This document shows positions 1-7,631 of a DNA stretch of 64,000 nucleotides, one piece after another. Below the pieces are notes generated by a model, which ran no database searches, was not told the DNA's origin, and saw nothing but the letters and a program-made list of their open reading frames with translations. This stretch comes from Streptomyces typhae (GTDB taxonomy: Bacteria; Actinomycetota; Actinomycetes; Streptomycetales; Streptomycetaceae), in NCBI RefSeq assembly GCF_009755605.1, contig NZ_WPNZ01000011.1:144093-208092 (forward strand). Reading direction: 5' to 3'. A program made the position numbers and the translations under genes. The first letter of the stretch is position 1; every line of letters starts with the position of its first letter.

Positions 1-5
1 TGTTC

Positions 6-27
6 GTGTCCGAGGGGGGACTTGAAC
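6..27. other. Left attachment site (attL/attR copy)
   Basis: These 22 bases are identical to 5626-5647, the T-arm and acceptor 3' end of tRNA-Leu. Identity stops abruptly on both sides, and the encoded CCA is absent here. This is the displaced copy expected after integration into the tRNA 3' end. Confidence 0.8.
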
Positions 28-178
28 TCTCCTCTCGGGCACCAGCTCATTTGTTTGTTGACCTGCGACGATGCACTCTCCGAGTGCCCTTCGGACCTGT
101 GGAGGTTGGTCGCCCTCACCTGCTGTTTCTGCCCGCTCCCGGCCGCTGTTGGTCATGCGTTGGTCACGTTGCCAACGT

Positions 179-952
179 CTACTCAGGAGGGCGGCTGTAC
201 CGCTCCAGTGTGGCCTTGCTCGTGGACGGGTCCATGAGCCGCAGTTCCCAGGGACCGGTGTTGACGTCGAAGTCCTTGCCGAACCCGACCCACTTTCCGG
301 CCATGCGACGCCCCGTCGGCTCCACCAGCATCTGAATCGCTCCGTGATAGCGAGCGCCTTGGTAGTAGCCGTCGGAAGCGGTTTGCTCCGTCCACGTGCC
401 CGTCACCACCGACCGATCGAGAGTGAGGTCAAGGGACAGAGGGCTGTCGGGGTTGCCGCTCGCTCCGGGCAGGCTCCGGGCCGTAAGGTGGTTGCCGGTC
501 TGAACGATCACTACGTAGTGCTTGCCGTCATAGGCGCTGTCGCGGCCCGACGAGAAGTACTCGTATCGGGAGAGCCACACCCCGCCGTACTGTCCTGCGG
601 ACTCCGTGGCCGTTCCCACGTCTCCCGCCGCGACAGCCACACCTTCGGATGCCGACTCCATGTCGTGCCCCCCTGCTCCATCGTCGTGCACGCGTGCCAT
701 GACAGACAGTGTGAACCCGAGGTCTTCGATACGTCGTCCCGTGACATGCTCCAGGGCTCGAATGCAGGCCGCACGGGGAGATTTGCTTTGGCCGCCTTCC
801 CAGCGCTGTACCAGGCGTTTGCTGGCGTCGTTTGGCTCGTTCAGGTCGTCACCTGCCCTGCGCAGGGCCTTTGCGAATTCTTCCTGGCTCATGCGCATGG
901 AGAGTCGTACCGCACGCAGTGTGTCATTCGGGACTGACACCGTGGCTGTCAT
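179..952 (-). CDS. XRE-family transcriptional regulator
   Basis: The 257-residue protein starts at ATG 952 (a GTG at 961 is an alternative; neither has a strong ribosome site). Residues about 8-70 form a Cro/C1-type helix-turn-helix with the typical 'MSQEEFAKALRR' helix and 'LVQRWEGG' recognition segment. The remainder has the Trp/Tyr/Gly-rich beta pattern ('GGVWLSRYEYFSSGR', 'GKWVGFGKDFDVNTGPW') seen after XRE domains in many Streptomyces regulators, presumably a ligand-binding or oligomerisation barrel. It is divergent from the small-gene pair starting at 1151, with a 198-bp shared promoter region, so it may repress those genes and itself. As the only regulator visible in the element, it is a candidate control gene for it. 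Family is clear; target is inferred. Confidence 0.8.
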   Translation of the reverse strand: MTATVSVPNDTLRAVRLSMRMSQEEFAKALRRAGDDLNEPNDASKRLVQRWEGGQSKSPRAACIRALEHVTGRRIEDLGFTLSVMARVHDDGAGGHDMESASEGVAVAAGDVGTATESAGQYGGVWLSRYEYFSSGRDSAYDGKHYVVIVQTGNHLTARSLPGASGNPDSPLSLDLTLDRSVVTGTWTEQTASDGYYQGARYHGAIQMLVEPTGRRMAGKWVGFGKDFDVNTGPWELRLMDPSTSKATLERYSRPPE

Positions 953-1150
953 GAGATCCACGCTAGTACTGACGCCCGCGCAATGACACCGAGTTGACGC
1001 CTTGTGGGGGACGCCGCTCCGACGCCCCGCATGACGTCGCGATGACTCGGGGTCCTCGGGAAGCATCGCAACGTGACGTTGAAGCGGAGGAGGCTCCGCT
1101 GGATGTCCCACGCTCGGCAACCCCAGGGCCATGAAGGGAGGGCGGACAGG

Positions 1151-1393
1151 ATGAGTCGGTCGACGGAGTGGAAGTCTGGTGCCCCGGTGTTCGACAGGGC
1201 CAGCCAGTTGGTTGGCGTTGTCCACGAGCAGCGAGGGTCCTTGGTGACCCTGAAACGACCGTCCGGACTTCGCTGGTCTACCCGGACCGTCGCTGTCCGG
1301 GCAGCCAGTCACCGGGAAGAGATTCAGCTCGCTGCCCTGGCCAGGCACAACCGCAACGTGCGCGGCCTTGCGGCCATCAGGGGCGGAAGATGA
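1151..1393 (+). CDS. Small conserved Streptomyces protein, function unknown
   Basis: An 80-residue protein. The start ATG 1151 follows a purine-rich 'ggacagg'. The N-terminal part 'STEWKSGAPVFDRASQLVGVV' matches the layout of a short actinobacterial family that begins W-x-x-G-x-P-V-x-D and is often found beside XRE regulators; the rest is Arg-rich. Its stop overlaps the start of the next gene (ATGA at 1390-1393), so the two are translationally coupled. No enzymatic motif or membrane segment is seen. The family resemblance is from memory of similar proteins, so the function is left open. Confidence 0.6.
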   Translation: MSRSTEWKSGAPVFDRASQLVGVVHEQRGSLVTLKRPSGLRWSTRTVAVRAASHREEIQLAALARHNRNVRGLAAIRGGR

Positions 1394-1527
1394 GCCGGTT
1401 GCGGGGCTGGAAGGGCGCTCATGACGGCGCGTTCTGGGGCGGGGTCTTCCTCCTGCTGACTTGGGGGACGTGCGTCGTTCTCCTGGTCATGGCGGCTGTC
1501 GGAAAGCTTCCCTGGACGTATCCGTGA
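1390..1527 (+). CDS. Small single-pass membrane protein
   Basis: A 45-residue protein whose ATG overlaps the stop of the upstream gene by four bases. A basic N-terminus ('MSRLRGWK') is followed by one hydrophobic stretch of about 25 residues (14-38, 'AFWGGVFLLLTWGTCVV...'), predicting a single membrane helix with the basic end inside. No homologue is recognised. Coupling to the 1151 gene suggests the two products act together; beyond that nothing can be assigned. Confidence 0.5.
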   Translation: MSRLRGWKGAHDGAFWGGVFLLLTWGTCVVLLVMAAVGKLPWTYP

Positions 1528-1664
1528 GTTCCCGGTCCCGACCGGTGAAGCCTCCCGGTGGGGAGCGGGGTACAACGCCCGGTCGGTCGCACGCAACCGT
1601 GAAGCGGAGTCGGCCGATCGGGTCAGCAAGTGCAGTGCACCACTCCGACAGGAGGAGACGCACC

Positions 1665-2108
1665 ATGGCAACAGCACTCGAAACACGAGACCCCCGGACC
1701 TGTGTAACGCCGGAGGTCTGGGAACGCCAAGTACGGCTCATCATGCGCGACCACGACATGGACCGCGAACTGGCCGTACGTACCTTCGGCCAGACGATCG
1801 CCTACTTGGTCGCGTCCGCCGAACGCCGCGACGTGGACATGGGCCCGGCACGACTCGTGGACTTCGGTGTTCACACGTTCGTGCTCGACACGATCAACTA
1901 CACGGCCTTCTGCCTCAAGCACGCGGGACAGTACATCCACCACGTTCCGCACCTCCCCGAAGAGAAGGTCAGTCAGCCCTACGTCCTCAAGGCCACGATC
2001 CAGGCCATCAGGGATGCCGGATTCGTCATCGACCAGGAGCTGTGGAACGCCAAGGCAGCGGACTGTAACCAGTGCCACGCCTGCTGTACGGATAGCCCTG
2101 TCACCTGA
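1665..2108 (+). CDS. GRDP-like (glycine-rich-domain-type) protein with Cys-rich tail
   Basis: A 147-residue protein. ATG 1665 has an excellent ribosome site (GGAGGAG at 1651-1657). The central part ('VDFGVHTFVLDTINYTAFC', 'GQYIHHVPHLPEE') resembles the actinobacterial proteins annotated as glycine-rich domain-containing proteins (GRDP-like, PF07173), whose biochemical role is unknown. The C-terminus ends in a compact cysteine cluster, C-x2-C-x2-C-C ('CNQCHACCTDSPVT'), which could bind metal or be modified. The next gene on the same strand is a SAM-dependent methyltransferase, separated by a strong hairpin. This could be an ordinary metal-binding protein or a substrate of the neighbouring enzyme; the sequence does not decide. 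Confidence 0.55.
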   Translation: MATALETRDPRTCVTPEVWERQVRLIMRDHDMDRELAVRTFGQTIAYLVASAERRDVDMGPARLVDFGVHTFVLDTINYTAFCLKHAGQYIHHVPHLPEEKVSQPYVLKATIQAIRDAGFVIDQELWNAKAADCNQCHACCTDSPVT

Positions 2109-2127
2109 CAGAGCCGAGTGAAGGCCG

Positions 2128-2158
2128 GTGGCTCCCCCTTCTCACCGGGGGGAGCCAC
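2128..2158 (+). terminator. Perfect 11-bp hairpin between GRDP-like and methyltransferase genes
   Basis: Arms 2128-2138 and 2148-2158 are perfect complements (GTGGCTCCCCC / GGGGGAGCCAC) with a 9-base loop. There is no T-run, as is common in Streptomyces. It sits 20 bases after the upstream stop and 20 before the preferred methyltransferase start, so it is either a terminator or an attenuator in a two-gene operon. A GTG at 2118 could begin the methyltransferase frame earlier but would place the hairpin inside the coding region, which is less likely. Confidence 0.6.
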
Positions 2159-2177
2159 TAGGCGTGAAAGGAATGGC

Positions 2178-2822
2178 ATGGAGGCGGTCACCGCTGCGTG
2201 GGAACGGTACGCCGCAGGCAGAACCCCCAGAAGGGACGTGAACGCCGCTGGCGCCACAACGTGGGTCAACTGGACCCAGTACCCCGACCACGGCCCCGAC
2301 GAGTCCCTACTCGGCCCGGTATGCGGGCGCCGGGTGCTGGAACTGGGATGCGGTACCGGCTGCAACCTTGCCCATCTCGCGATGCTGGGGGCTCAGTGTG
2401 TCGGTATCGACGTCGCACCCAGCCAACGAGCCAAGGCGGAAGCACGCTGGGGTACCGTCCCCGGCCTCACCTTCCAGACGGCCGAGGCGACGGAGTTCCT
2501 GACCGACCGCCCCGACAACTTCGACGTGGTGCTGTCGATCTTCGGGCCCGCGTGGTTCACAGATCCGGCAACGCTTCTGCCGTTGGTACGTCAAGCCCTG
2601 TCCGCTGGTGGAGTGTTCGCGTTCTCGCACAGGCCGCCGAGTGCTGACCCGCGACCGAGGCAACCGCTCCGAGAGGCGCGGACGGTTTCGCGTTGGGACT
2701 ACTCCCCGCATGAGTGGGCAGCCCTGTTGGAGTCGGCCCGCTTCACCCACGTCACGGCAGGGATCATCGACCCTCCAGACAGTGAAGGCGAAGGGACGTT
2801 GGTTGTGCGCGCCGAGACATGA
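2178..2822 (+). CDS. Class I SAM-dependent methyltransferase
   Basis: A 214-residue protein from ATG 2178, preceded by AAAGGA at a short but usable distance. Motif I is clear at about residues 52-61 ('VLELGCGTGCN'), followed by motif II with the acidic residue ('CVGIDVAPSQ') and a post-motif 'FDVVLSIFGPAWF' in the motif IV position, so this is a Rossmann-type SAM methyltransferase (Methyltransf_11/25 type). The substrate is unknown. It is cargo of the tRNA-Leu element, transcribed with the GRDP-like gene, so that protein or something it makes is a reasonable candidate substrate (inference). Confidence 0.8.
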   Translation: MEAVTAAWERYAAGRTPRRDVNAAGATTWVNWTQYPDHGPDESLLGPVCGRRVLELGCGTGCNLAHLAMLGAQCVGIDVAPSQRAKAEARWGTVPGLTFQTAEATEFLTDRPDNFDVVLSIFGPAWFTDPATLLPLVRQALSAGGVFAFSHRPPSADPRPRQPLREARTVSRWDYSPHEWAALLESARFTHVTAGIIDPPDSEGEGTLVVRAET

Positions 2823-2862
2823 GGGACGTGGGTCGGTCCCTTCCCCTCACAGCAAGTAAGAA

Positions 2863-2886
2863 CGCCCCGGCCAGGAGGCCGGGGCG
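2863..2886. terminator. Bidirectional terminator between convergent genes
   Basis: Perfect 10-bp arms CGCCCCGGCC (2863-2872) and GGCCGGGGCG (2877-2886) with a 4-base loop, followed by the T-rich 'cttctttgatt'. It lies between the methyltransferase stop (2822) and the stop of the convergent DUF3987 gene (2900). Confidence 0.8.
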
Positions 2887-2899
2887 CTTCTTTGATTGG

Positions 2900-4225
2900 T
2901 TAGAGGAGTGCTGGGAAGGGGTTGGCGTCGATCGGTTCCGGGCGCTTCGGTTCAGCGGCGGGTGTGGGCGCCGGGCGGTACGCGTCCATCGAAACAACGG
3001 CGCCCCCATTCCCATTACGGTCCGTTTCTGTCCGCTTCGCCGGCTGGAGGGTCACGGTGGACGGAGCGTCACAGGAACTGTCGTCGGCGAGCGTGAACAC
3101 GACGGCCGGACGGCCGACCCCGTTCCGTTCCTGCGTGACGACGATGCCGGGCAGTTCCTTGACCTCAGCGGCCGATGCCCCGACGTACGGGAGGACCTGA
3201 GACGAGGTGGCCCGGCCGCCGTGCATGTCGATCCGTGCCCGGACCTTGGCCGCCAGGCTGAGCGGCTCACGCCTCACCTTCGAGGCATCGGCCCCCTTGC
3301 TGATCCGCACCGCGTCACGCACGGAGCGGCGAACCAGGCTGAAGGCGGCCGACAGGATCTCTTCCGTGATGGTCTGGGAGCAGTCGGAGGCGGCCAGGCA
3401 GGCCGCGACCCTGAGCGTCCGCTCTGCGGTGCGCTCGATGAACACGGCCTGCTCTTCGGGCAGGGTCTCGCCCAGGATGCGCGCGTACCGGCGCACGATC
3501 CGCCACAGGGGACGGGCGTCTTCCCCAAGTGTGATCGCACGTGGCCGGGCGGTCGCCCACCCGTAGGCGTCCGACAGTTCGTGTCCATCAACCCTGGGCA
3601 GACTCACCCGGTCGTCATCGAGCATGGGCACGGTGCCGAGCAGGAAGGGAAGAATGCGGTTGTACGAGCCCCCGGCCGCTTCCAACTCCCCCACGTACTT
3701 GCTCCAGTCGGAGGGGGTGACGTGGCAGTGCAGAACCATGGCCGGGTCCCGGACTTCCTGAGCCTCTTCCTTGGTGGTGTTGCGCAGCGTGGCCCCGTCC
3801 CACGCTGCCCGGAGCTTGGTCGTGAACGACGCATCCCGCCTGACCCTGCGCAGCACTTCCGACCATTCCTCTTCGACCACCAGAGTCCGCACGTCCCGCC
3901 CGTGCTCTGACTCGGCGGTCGCTTCCTGCTGCTCCCACAGGTGATTGACCATGCTCGCCCCGGATGTGATCCCGGACGTGGTGTGCGTGGCCAGGAAGCG
4001 GCCCACAGGCGCGTCCAGGACATGCAGGGCAGCACGCAGCGCGGTCCCCTTGCCCCCGCCCGTACCGGCCACTAGGGCCGACCACAGCAGTACCGGCCGG
4101 GCAGAGCCCCGGGACGAGACCTTGACCGTGCCGCCGATGGCGGCCGACCACATCGACAGGGCGGCCACGTAGACCCCCAGCGGGTCCGTTTCCAGGTACG
4201 GGGCGATCTTCTCGAACGCCCGCAA
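2900..4225 (-). CDS. DUF3987-type protein, N-terminus probably truncated
   Basis: The open frame encodes 441 residues from a TTG at 4225 that has no ribosome site; a stop lies just upstream in frame. It begins abruptly inside the family pattern: 'FEKIAPYLETDPLGVYVAALS' then 'VAGTGGGKGTALRAAL' (a P-loop-like Lys segment), 'HTTSGITSGASMV', 'VVEEEWSEVLRRV', 'LRAAWDGATLRN', and 'LHCHVTPSDWSKYVGELEAAGGSYNR'. This order is typical of DUF3987 (PF13148) proteins, which accompany primase-polymerases on actinomycete integrative elements and phages and are presumed replication ATPases. About 10-15 N-terminal residues seem missing; an ATG at 4236 would supply them only with a frameshift. The C-terminal 90 residues are a winged-helix-like region plus Pro-rich tail. 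Probably a remnant of the element's replication module. Confidence 0.65.
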   Translation of the reverse strand: MRAFEKIAPYLETDPLGVYVAALSMWSAAIGGTVKVSSRGSARPVLLWSALVAGTGGGKGTALRAALHVLDAPVGRFLATHTTSGITSGASMVNHLWEQQEATAESEHGRDVRTLVVEEEWSEVLRRVRRDASFTTKLRAAWDGATLRNTTKEEAQEVRDPAMVLHCHVTPSDWSKYVGELEAAGGSYNRILPFLLGTVPMLDDDRVSLPRVDGHELSDAYGWATARPRAITLGEDARPLWRIVRRYARILGETLPEEQAVFIERTAERTLRVAACLAASDCSQTITEEILSAAFSLVRRSVRDAVRISKGADASKVRREPLSLAAKVRARIDMHGGRATSSQVLPYVGASAAEVKELPGIVVTQERNGVGRPAVVFTLADDSSCDAPSTVTLQPAKRTETDRNGNGGAVVSMDAYRPAPTPAAEPKRPEPIDANPFPALL

Positions 4226-4264
4226 GGCAGGTCCATTCGGCTAGAAGGAAGGCAACCAACCCAC

Positions 4265-5547
4265 GTGACGAAGCGCGGAAACAAGCTCGGGGGACTCCGG
4301 TGGAGATCCCGCGTAAGGGCAGACTCAACACCTGCGAGGGGTGCGTACCCCGCTCCACTTCAACCCGGCGACAGGCACGAAGGAGCGCTACTGGATAGGC
4401 CGCGACTACAAGACCAAGACGGAAGCGGAACGGGCGCTGCGCCACTGGCTCAGTGATCACGAAGCGGGAACGCTCACCCCCCGCTCCGACATGACCATGA
4501 GCCAGCCCATGGACTCCTGGCTCGCCAAGCACCGGGGCGAGGACACCACCAGGGAAGGCTACGAGCCGAAGACCCGGCTGCACATCAAGCCCCACATAGG
4601 AACGGTGAAGGTAGTGGAGGTGACCGACGAGCGCCTGGACGACCTGTACCGGCTCCTGGAGGCCAAGCCCATCGAGGCCAACGACAACAAGCCCCTGGGC
4701 CCCAAGAGCGTCCGTCACGTCCACAACATCATCTCGGCCGCTCTGGACTCCGTCACCGGCCCCAGGAAGCTCCTGACGGTCAACCCGGCCCACGCCGCCC
4801 ATCCGCCCACGGAGCGGCAGATCAAGGCGGCTCAGCCCGACTTCCCGACGCTCAATGATCAGGAGACGGCGCATTTCCTGGGCCAGATCTGGGAGCCGTG
4901 TGGCAACCGGGCCTGTGACGGCGGCCTGACGCATCACTGCCTGCGGGATGCTCCGCTGTGGACGTCCTACGCGGCCACCTCCTGCCGCCGCAGCGAAACC
5001 CTGGGATGGATGTGGGACCTCATCCACTGGGACGACTGCGCCATCGAACTGGCCTGGGTCGTGGTCGAGGAAGGCAACACCTACCGGCTGCGCAAGCTCA
5101 CCAAGGACGGAGACGACCACGCGATCATCTATGTCGACCAGGCCCTGATGAACGTCCTCAAATGGCAGCGGGGGCGCCAGCAGGCCCAGAAGGAACGGCT
5201 GGGGGCACTGTGGGTGGAGCACGGCCTGGTGTTCGCCCGCGACGGCTTCAAGCTCCAGAAGGGGCGCACGGCGGGAGGGCCGCAGGATCCGGAGAAGGTC
5301 TCTGCCCGCTGGCGCACAGCCCGTGCGCGGATGAAGCTGCCGGACGGCTTCCGGCTGCACGACTGGCGGGCCTCGAAGATCACAAACGATCTCGACAACC
5401 ACGAGAACCCGATAGAGAGTCTCCGCCAACGCCTGGCACCACTCGCCGGGCTACACCATGACGCGCTACGGCAGGCGCCGCGCCGAGGGAGCCAAGAAGC
5501 TGGCCGCGTCCAGTGCGGCCCGAATCGATCTGTCATCCCTGATCTGA
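4265..5547 (+). pseudogene. Tyrosine recombinase (integrase) with frameshifts
   Basis: A phage-type site-specific integrase next to attachment repeat and tRNA. The N-terminal SAM-like domain (about 4490-4750), the first catalytic Arg ('CRRSETLGW', near 4990), the Lys segment ('LTKDGDD') and the H-x-x-R box ('LHDWR', near 5360) are in the frame that starts at GTG 4341. The remaining catalytic part, His and the Tyr nucleophile ('WHHSPGYTMTRYGRR'), is encoded in the next frame from 5419 to the stop at 5545-5547. One extra base near 5418 explains this. Upstream, GTG 4265 (with AAGGAAGG at 4245) starts 'MTKRGNKLGGLRW', a typical integrase beginning, but in another frame, implying a second lesion between about 4317 and 4345. 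Without repair the catalytic Tyr is lost, so recombinase activity is unlikely. Sequencing error is the alternative. Confidence 0.8.
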
Positions 5548-5623
5548 CCAGGAAACTCTCTGGGCCGTTGGTCACGCCACTGCCCGGAAATGAAGAAAGC
5601 CCCTGCTGAGGGGCTGTTCTTGC

Positions 5624-5711
5624 TGGTGTCCGAGGGGGGACTTGAACCCCCACGCCCGATAAAGGGCACTAGCACCTCAAGCTAGCGCGTCTGCCATTCC
5701 GCCACCCGGAC
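5624..5711 (-). tRNA. tRNA-Leu (anticodon GAG)
   Basis: Reading the minus strand from 5711, a 7-bp acceptor stem (GTCCGGG with CTCGGAC, one G-T pair), a D arm, a 5-bp anticodon stem CTAGC/GCTAG with loop TTGAGGT (anticodon GAG), a variable arm typical of class II tRNAs (GTGCCCTTTATCGGGC) and a TTC-containing T arm can be drawn. CCA is encoded at 5624-5626. It decodes CUC leucine codons. The mobile element is inserted at its 3' end. Confidence 0.95.
5626..5647. other. Right attachment site within tRNA-Leu 3' end
   Basis: Twenty-two bases identical to 6-27, covering the 3' half of the T arm and acceptor stem of the tRNA-Leu gene. Because the copy preserves the mature tRNA sequence, integration left the tRNA functional. 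Confidence 0.8.
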
Positions 5712-5861
5712 TAGGCGTCTGCCGCCCTGCGGGGTGTTCCCCGCGGCGACGAAGACAACAATACCAAGGTTTCGGAGTGCCTTTCACCTGCGTATCCCTG
5801 TGGTCGGGCGGGCAGCCGCGCGCCGCCCGCGTTCCCGCGCGGACGCACCTAGGGTTTCACC

Positions 5862-7196
5862 ATGAGTGACGGTTTGCTTACGGGTGCGCCGAGTGACGGG
5901 CGGGTCCGCCGACCCCGGATGCTGTCCCCGCTGCGTGAGCATCTGCGGGACACGATGTGGTTCGCGCCGACAGCGGGGCTGGTCGGCGCGCTCCTGCTGT
6001 GGTGGGGTGCCGCGGAGCTGGACACCGCGCTGGTGCGGCTGCTCCAGGACGAGCAGGAGTACGACACCCTCGCGGACCTGAACCGGCTCGCCGAGGACGT
6101 GAAGGTGGTCATCAGCACCATCGGGTCGGCGATGATGACCTTCATCGGTGTCGTCTTCAGCATCTCGCTGGTCGCCGTGCAGATGGCCAGCGGCCAGTTC
6201 AGCCCCCGGGTGGTACGGCTCTACGTCCGCTCCCGGATCACGAAGCTCACCCTGACGGTCTTCCTCGCGACGTTCCTGTTCTCGCTGATGACGCTGACGT
6301 CGTTCGAGAGCGAGCAGGACCCCCGCCTGGTGTCGAACGTGCCGCTGGTCGAGGCCGTGCTCGCCTTCCTGATGGTCCTCCTGAGCCTGCTCCTTTTCAT
6401 CGCGTACGTGAACGGCACGCTGCGGATGATGCGCATCGGCTTCGTCATCGACCGCATCGCCCGCGAGTCGCTGCGGGTGGCCGTGCGACATCCGGCGGAG
6501 CACGCACCAGATCATGGACAGCTCGGGCCCGAGACGGCACGGATCACTCACGAGGGCCGGGCCGGTGTGCTGCGTGACATCAACATCGCGCGAGCCGTGC
6601 GGGCGGCCCGGCGCCAGGGCGTCGTCCTGCGGCTGCTGCCCCGCATCGGGGACTTCGTGGTGCCGGGCACGCCGGTGTTCGCGGTGCACGGCGGACCGTC
6701 GCCCGGCCGCCGCGCCCTGCGGTACACGGTGCATGTCGGCGTGGAACGCACCTTCCACCAGGACCTCGGCTTCGGGCTGCGCCAACTGTCCGACATCGCC
6801 CTGCGGGCCCTGTCCACCTCCGTCAACGACCCGACGACCGCCGTGCAGGCACTGGACCGCATCGTGCAGTTCCTGGCGGCCGTCGCCGGTTACCCCCTGG
6901 GCGCGCTGCGCCATCGCGACCGGCGCGGAGACGTGCGCCTGGTTCAGCCCGTGCCCGACTGGCGGGACCTCGTGGACCTCGGCCTCACCGAGATCCGCTG
7001 CTGCGCCGCGGACCACCCCCAGGTCACCCGGCGCATGCTCGCCGGGCTCGACGATCTGCTCCTGCTCGCGCCCGAAGCCCGCCGGGCTCCGCTGCTCCGG
7101 CACCGGGCGCTCCTGGAGCAGGCCGTGGAACGCCTGGTGCCGGAGGCGGCGGACCGCGCCTTCGCGCTGCTGCCCGACCGGCAGGGCATCGGCTGA
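5862..7196 (+). CDS. DUF2254 family integral membrane protein
   Basis: A 444-residue protein from ATG 5862 (AGGG seven bases upstream). Four membrane helices are visible in the first 190 residues (about 32-53, 82-108, 127-147, 163-185); between helices 1 and 2 is an acidic loop and after helix 2 the segment 'ISLVAVQMASGQFSPRVVR', the hallmark of DUF2254 (PF10011). The remaining 250 residues are soluble and presumably cytoplasmic. The family is widespread in actinobacteria and proteobacteria with no settled function. It stands alone between tRNA-Leu and the oxalate operon; nothing in the context links it to either. Confidence 0.85.
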   Translation: MSDGLLTGAPSDGRVRRPRMLSPLREHLRDTMWFAPTAGLVGALLLWWGAAELDTALVRLLQDEQEYDTLADLNRLAEDVKVVISTIGSAMMTFIGVVFSISLVAVQMASGQFSPRVVRLYVRSRITKLTLTVFLATFLFSLMTLTSFESEQDPRLVSNVPLVEAVLAFLMVLLSLLLFIAYVNGTLRMMRIGFVIDRIARESLRVAVRHPAEHAPDHGQLGPETARITHEGRAGVLRDINIARAVRAARRQGVVLRLLPRIGDFVVPGTPVFAVHGGPSPGRRALRYTVHVGVERTFHQDLGFGLRQLSDIALRALSTSVNDPTTAVQALDRIVQFLAAVAGYPLGALRHRDRRGDVRLVQPVPDWRDLVDLGLTEIRCCAADHPQVTRRMLAGLDDLLLLAPEARRAPLLRHRALLEQAVERLVPEAADRAFALLPDRQGIG

Positions 7197-7435
7197 CGCG
7201 ACCAGGGGTGCCCTGCCGCACACGGTCGCGCCCTCTCGCGCCCTGCCGCCGAGGGAGTGATTGCGACAAACCTTCCGGCGGAACGGTCCACCGCGACCTC
7301 CGCCCGCGGCATCAGGATGCCGCATACCGCGCGGAGTTCCCTCGCCCGATGCCGGTACATGGCCCTTCCGACGCATGTCCGGAAAACGCCCTGCACCCCT
7401 TGAACAGCATCCACCGGATGAGGGATAACGGGTTT

Positions 7436-7459
7436 CATACAGTATTCGTCGACTGTATG
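7436..7459. promoter_or_regulatory. Candidate operator of the oxalate operon
   Basis: Perfect 8-bp inverted arms CATACAGT (7436-7443) and ACTGTATG (7452-7459) are separated by eight bases. The form, with TGTA/TACA half sites, resembles operators of GntR/FadR-type regulators. It lies about 170 bp upstream of the first gene of the operon. The cognate regulator is not obvious; the FCD-GntR gene at 36792 is the only such family member in the window, and its own promoter has TGTCTACA (37549-37556). Confidence 0.5.
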
Positions 7460-7483
7460 CAATGTGCTGCGAAGGCCCCTCAG

Positions 7484-7586
7484 TGCAGCTGAACCGATTG
7501 GCGCAGCTGAACCAACGGCACAGCCGGATCCCCCCGCACAGCCGAACCAACGGCACAGCCGAATCCACCGCACAGCCGGATCAACG
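7484..7586. repeat. Six-unit 17-bp tandem repeat in the oxalate promoter region
   Basis: Units start at 7484, 7501, 7518, 7536, 7553 and 7570 and approximate GCACAGCCGAACCAACG; the third unit is 18 bp. They lie between the palindrome at 7436 and the ribosome site. They could be read as an N-terminal extension of the downstream frame, but the ribosome site and start at 7632 make that unlikely. Confidence 0.75.
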
Positions 7587-7631
7587 CCTACGAAGCGCAC
7601 CGCCCCCCTACGAAGGGACAGGAACTTCGCC

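Larger units (their letters stand above)
6..5647. mobile_element. tRNA-Leu-integrated element, probably a decayed integrative element
   Basis: The segment is bounded by an identical 22-bp direct repeat (6-27 and 5626-5647). The right copy is the 3' end of an intact tRNA-Leu gene; the left copy lacks the rest of the tRNA. A tyrosine recombinase gene lies next to the intact tRNA end and reads towards it, the usual layout for actinomycete integrative elements and prophage remnants. Between the repeats are an XRE regulator, two small genes, a GRDP-like protein, a methyltransferase and a DUF3987 protein. No tra/FtsK-type transfer gene and no phage structural gene is present. The integrase is frameshifted, so the element is probably fixed. 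The left repeat is at the window edge, so the flanking chromosome on that side cannot be seen. Confidence 0.8.
7197..7631 (+). other. 435-bp intergenic region upstream of the oxalate operon
   Basis: No credible gene is seen here. It holds a near-perfect palindrome (7436-7459) and a six-unit 17-bp tandem array (7484-7586), both listed separately, then the ribosome site GGACAGG at 7615-7621 for the decarboxylase gene. It is evidently the main promoter region of the operon. Confidence 0.6.

Noticed and set aside
1..30. A second tRNA gene at the left edge
   Set aside because: Only the 22-bp 3' segment is present, without anticodon arm or CCA, so it is an attachment-site copy.
1665..2108. Lanthipeptide or other RiPP precursor, because of the Cys-rich tail
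   Set aside because: The 130-residue N-terminal part matches the GRDP-like fold, not a leader peptide, and no modifying cyclase or radical SAM gene is in the element. It is kept only as an open question in the findings.
7464..7631. N-terminal extension of the ThDP decarboxylase through the 17-bp repeats
   Set aside because: The frame is open, but the ribosome site at 7615 and the normal family length support the start at 7632.
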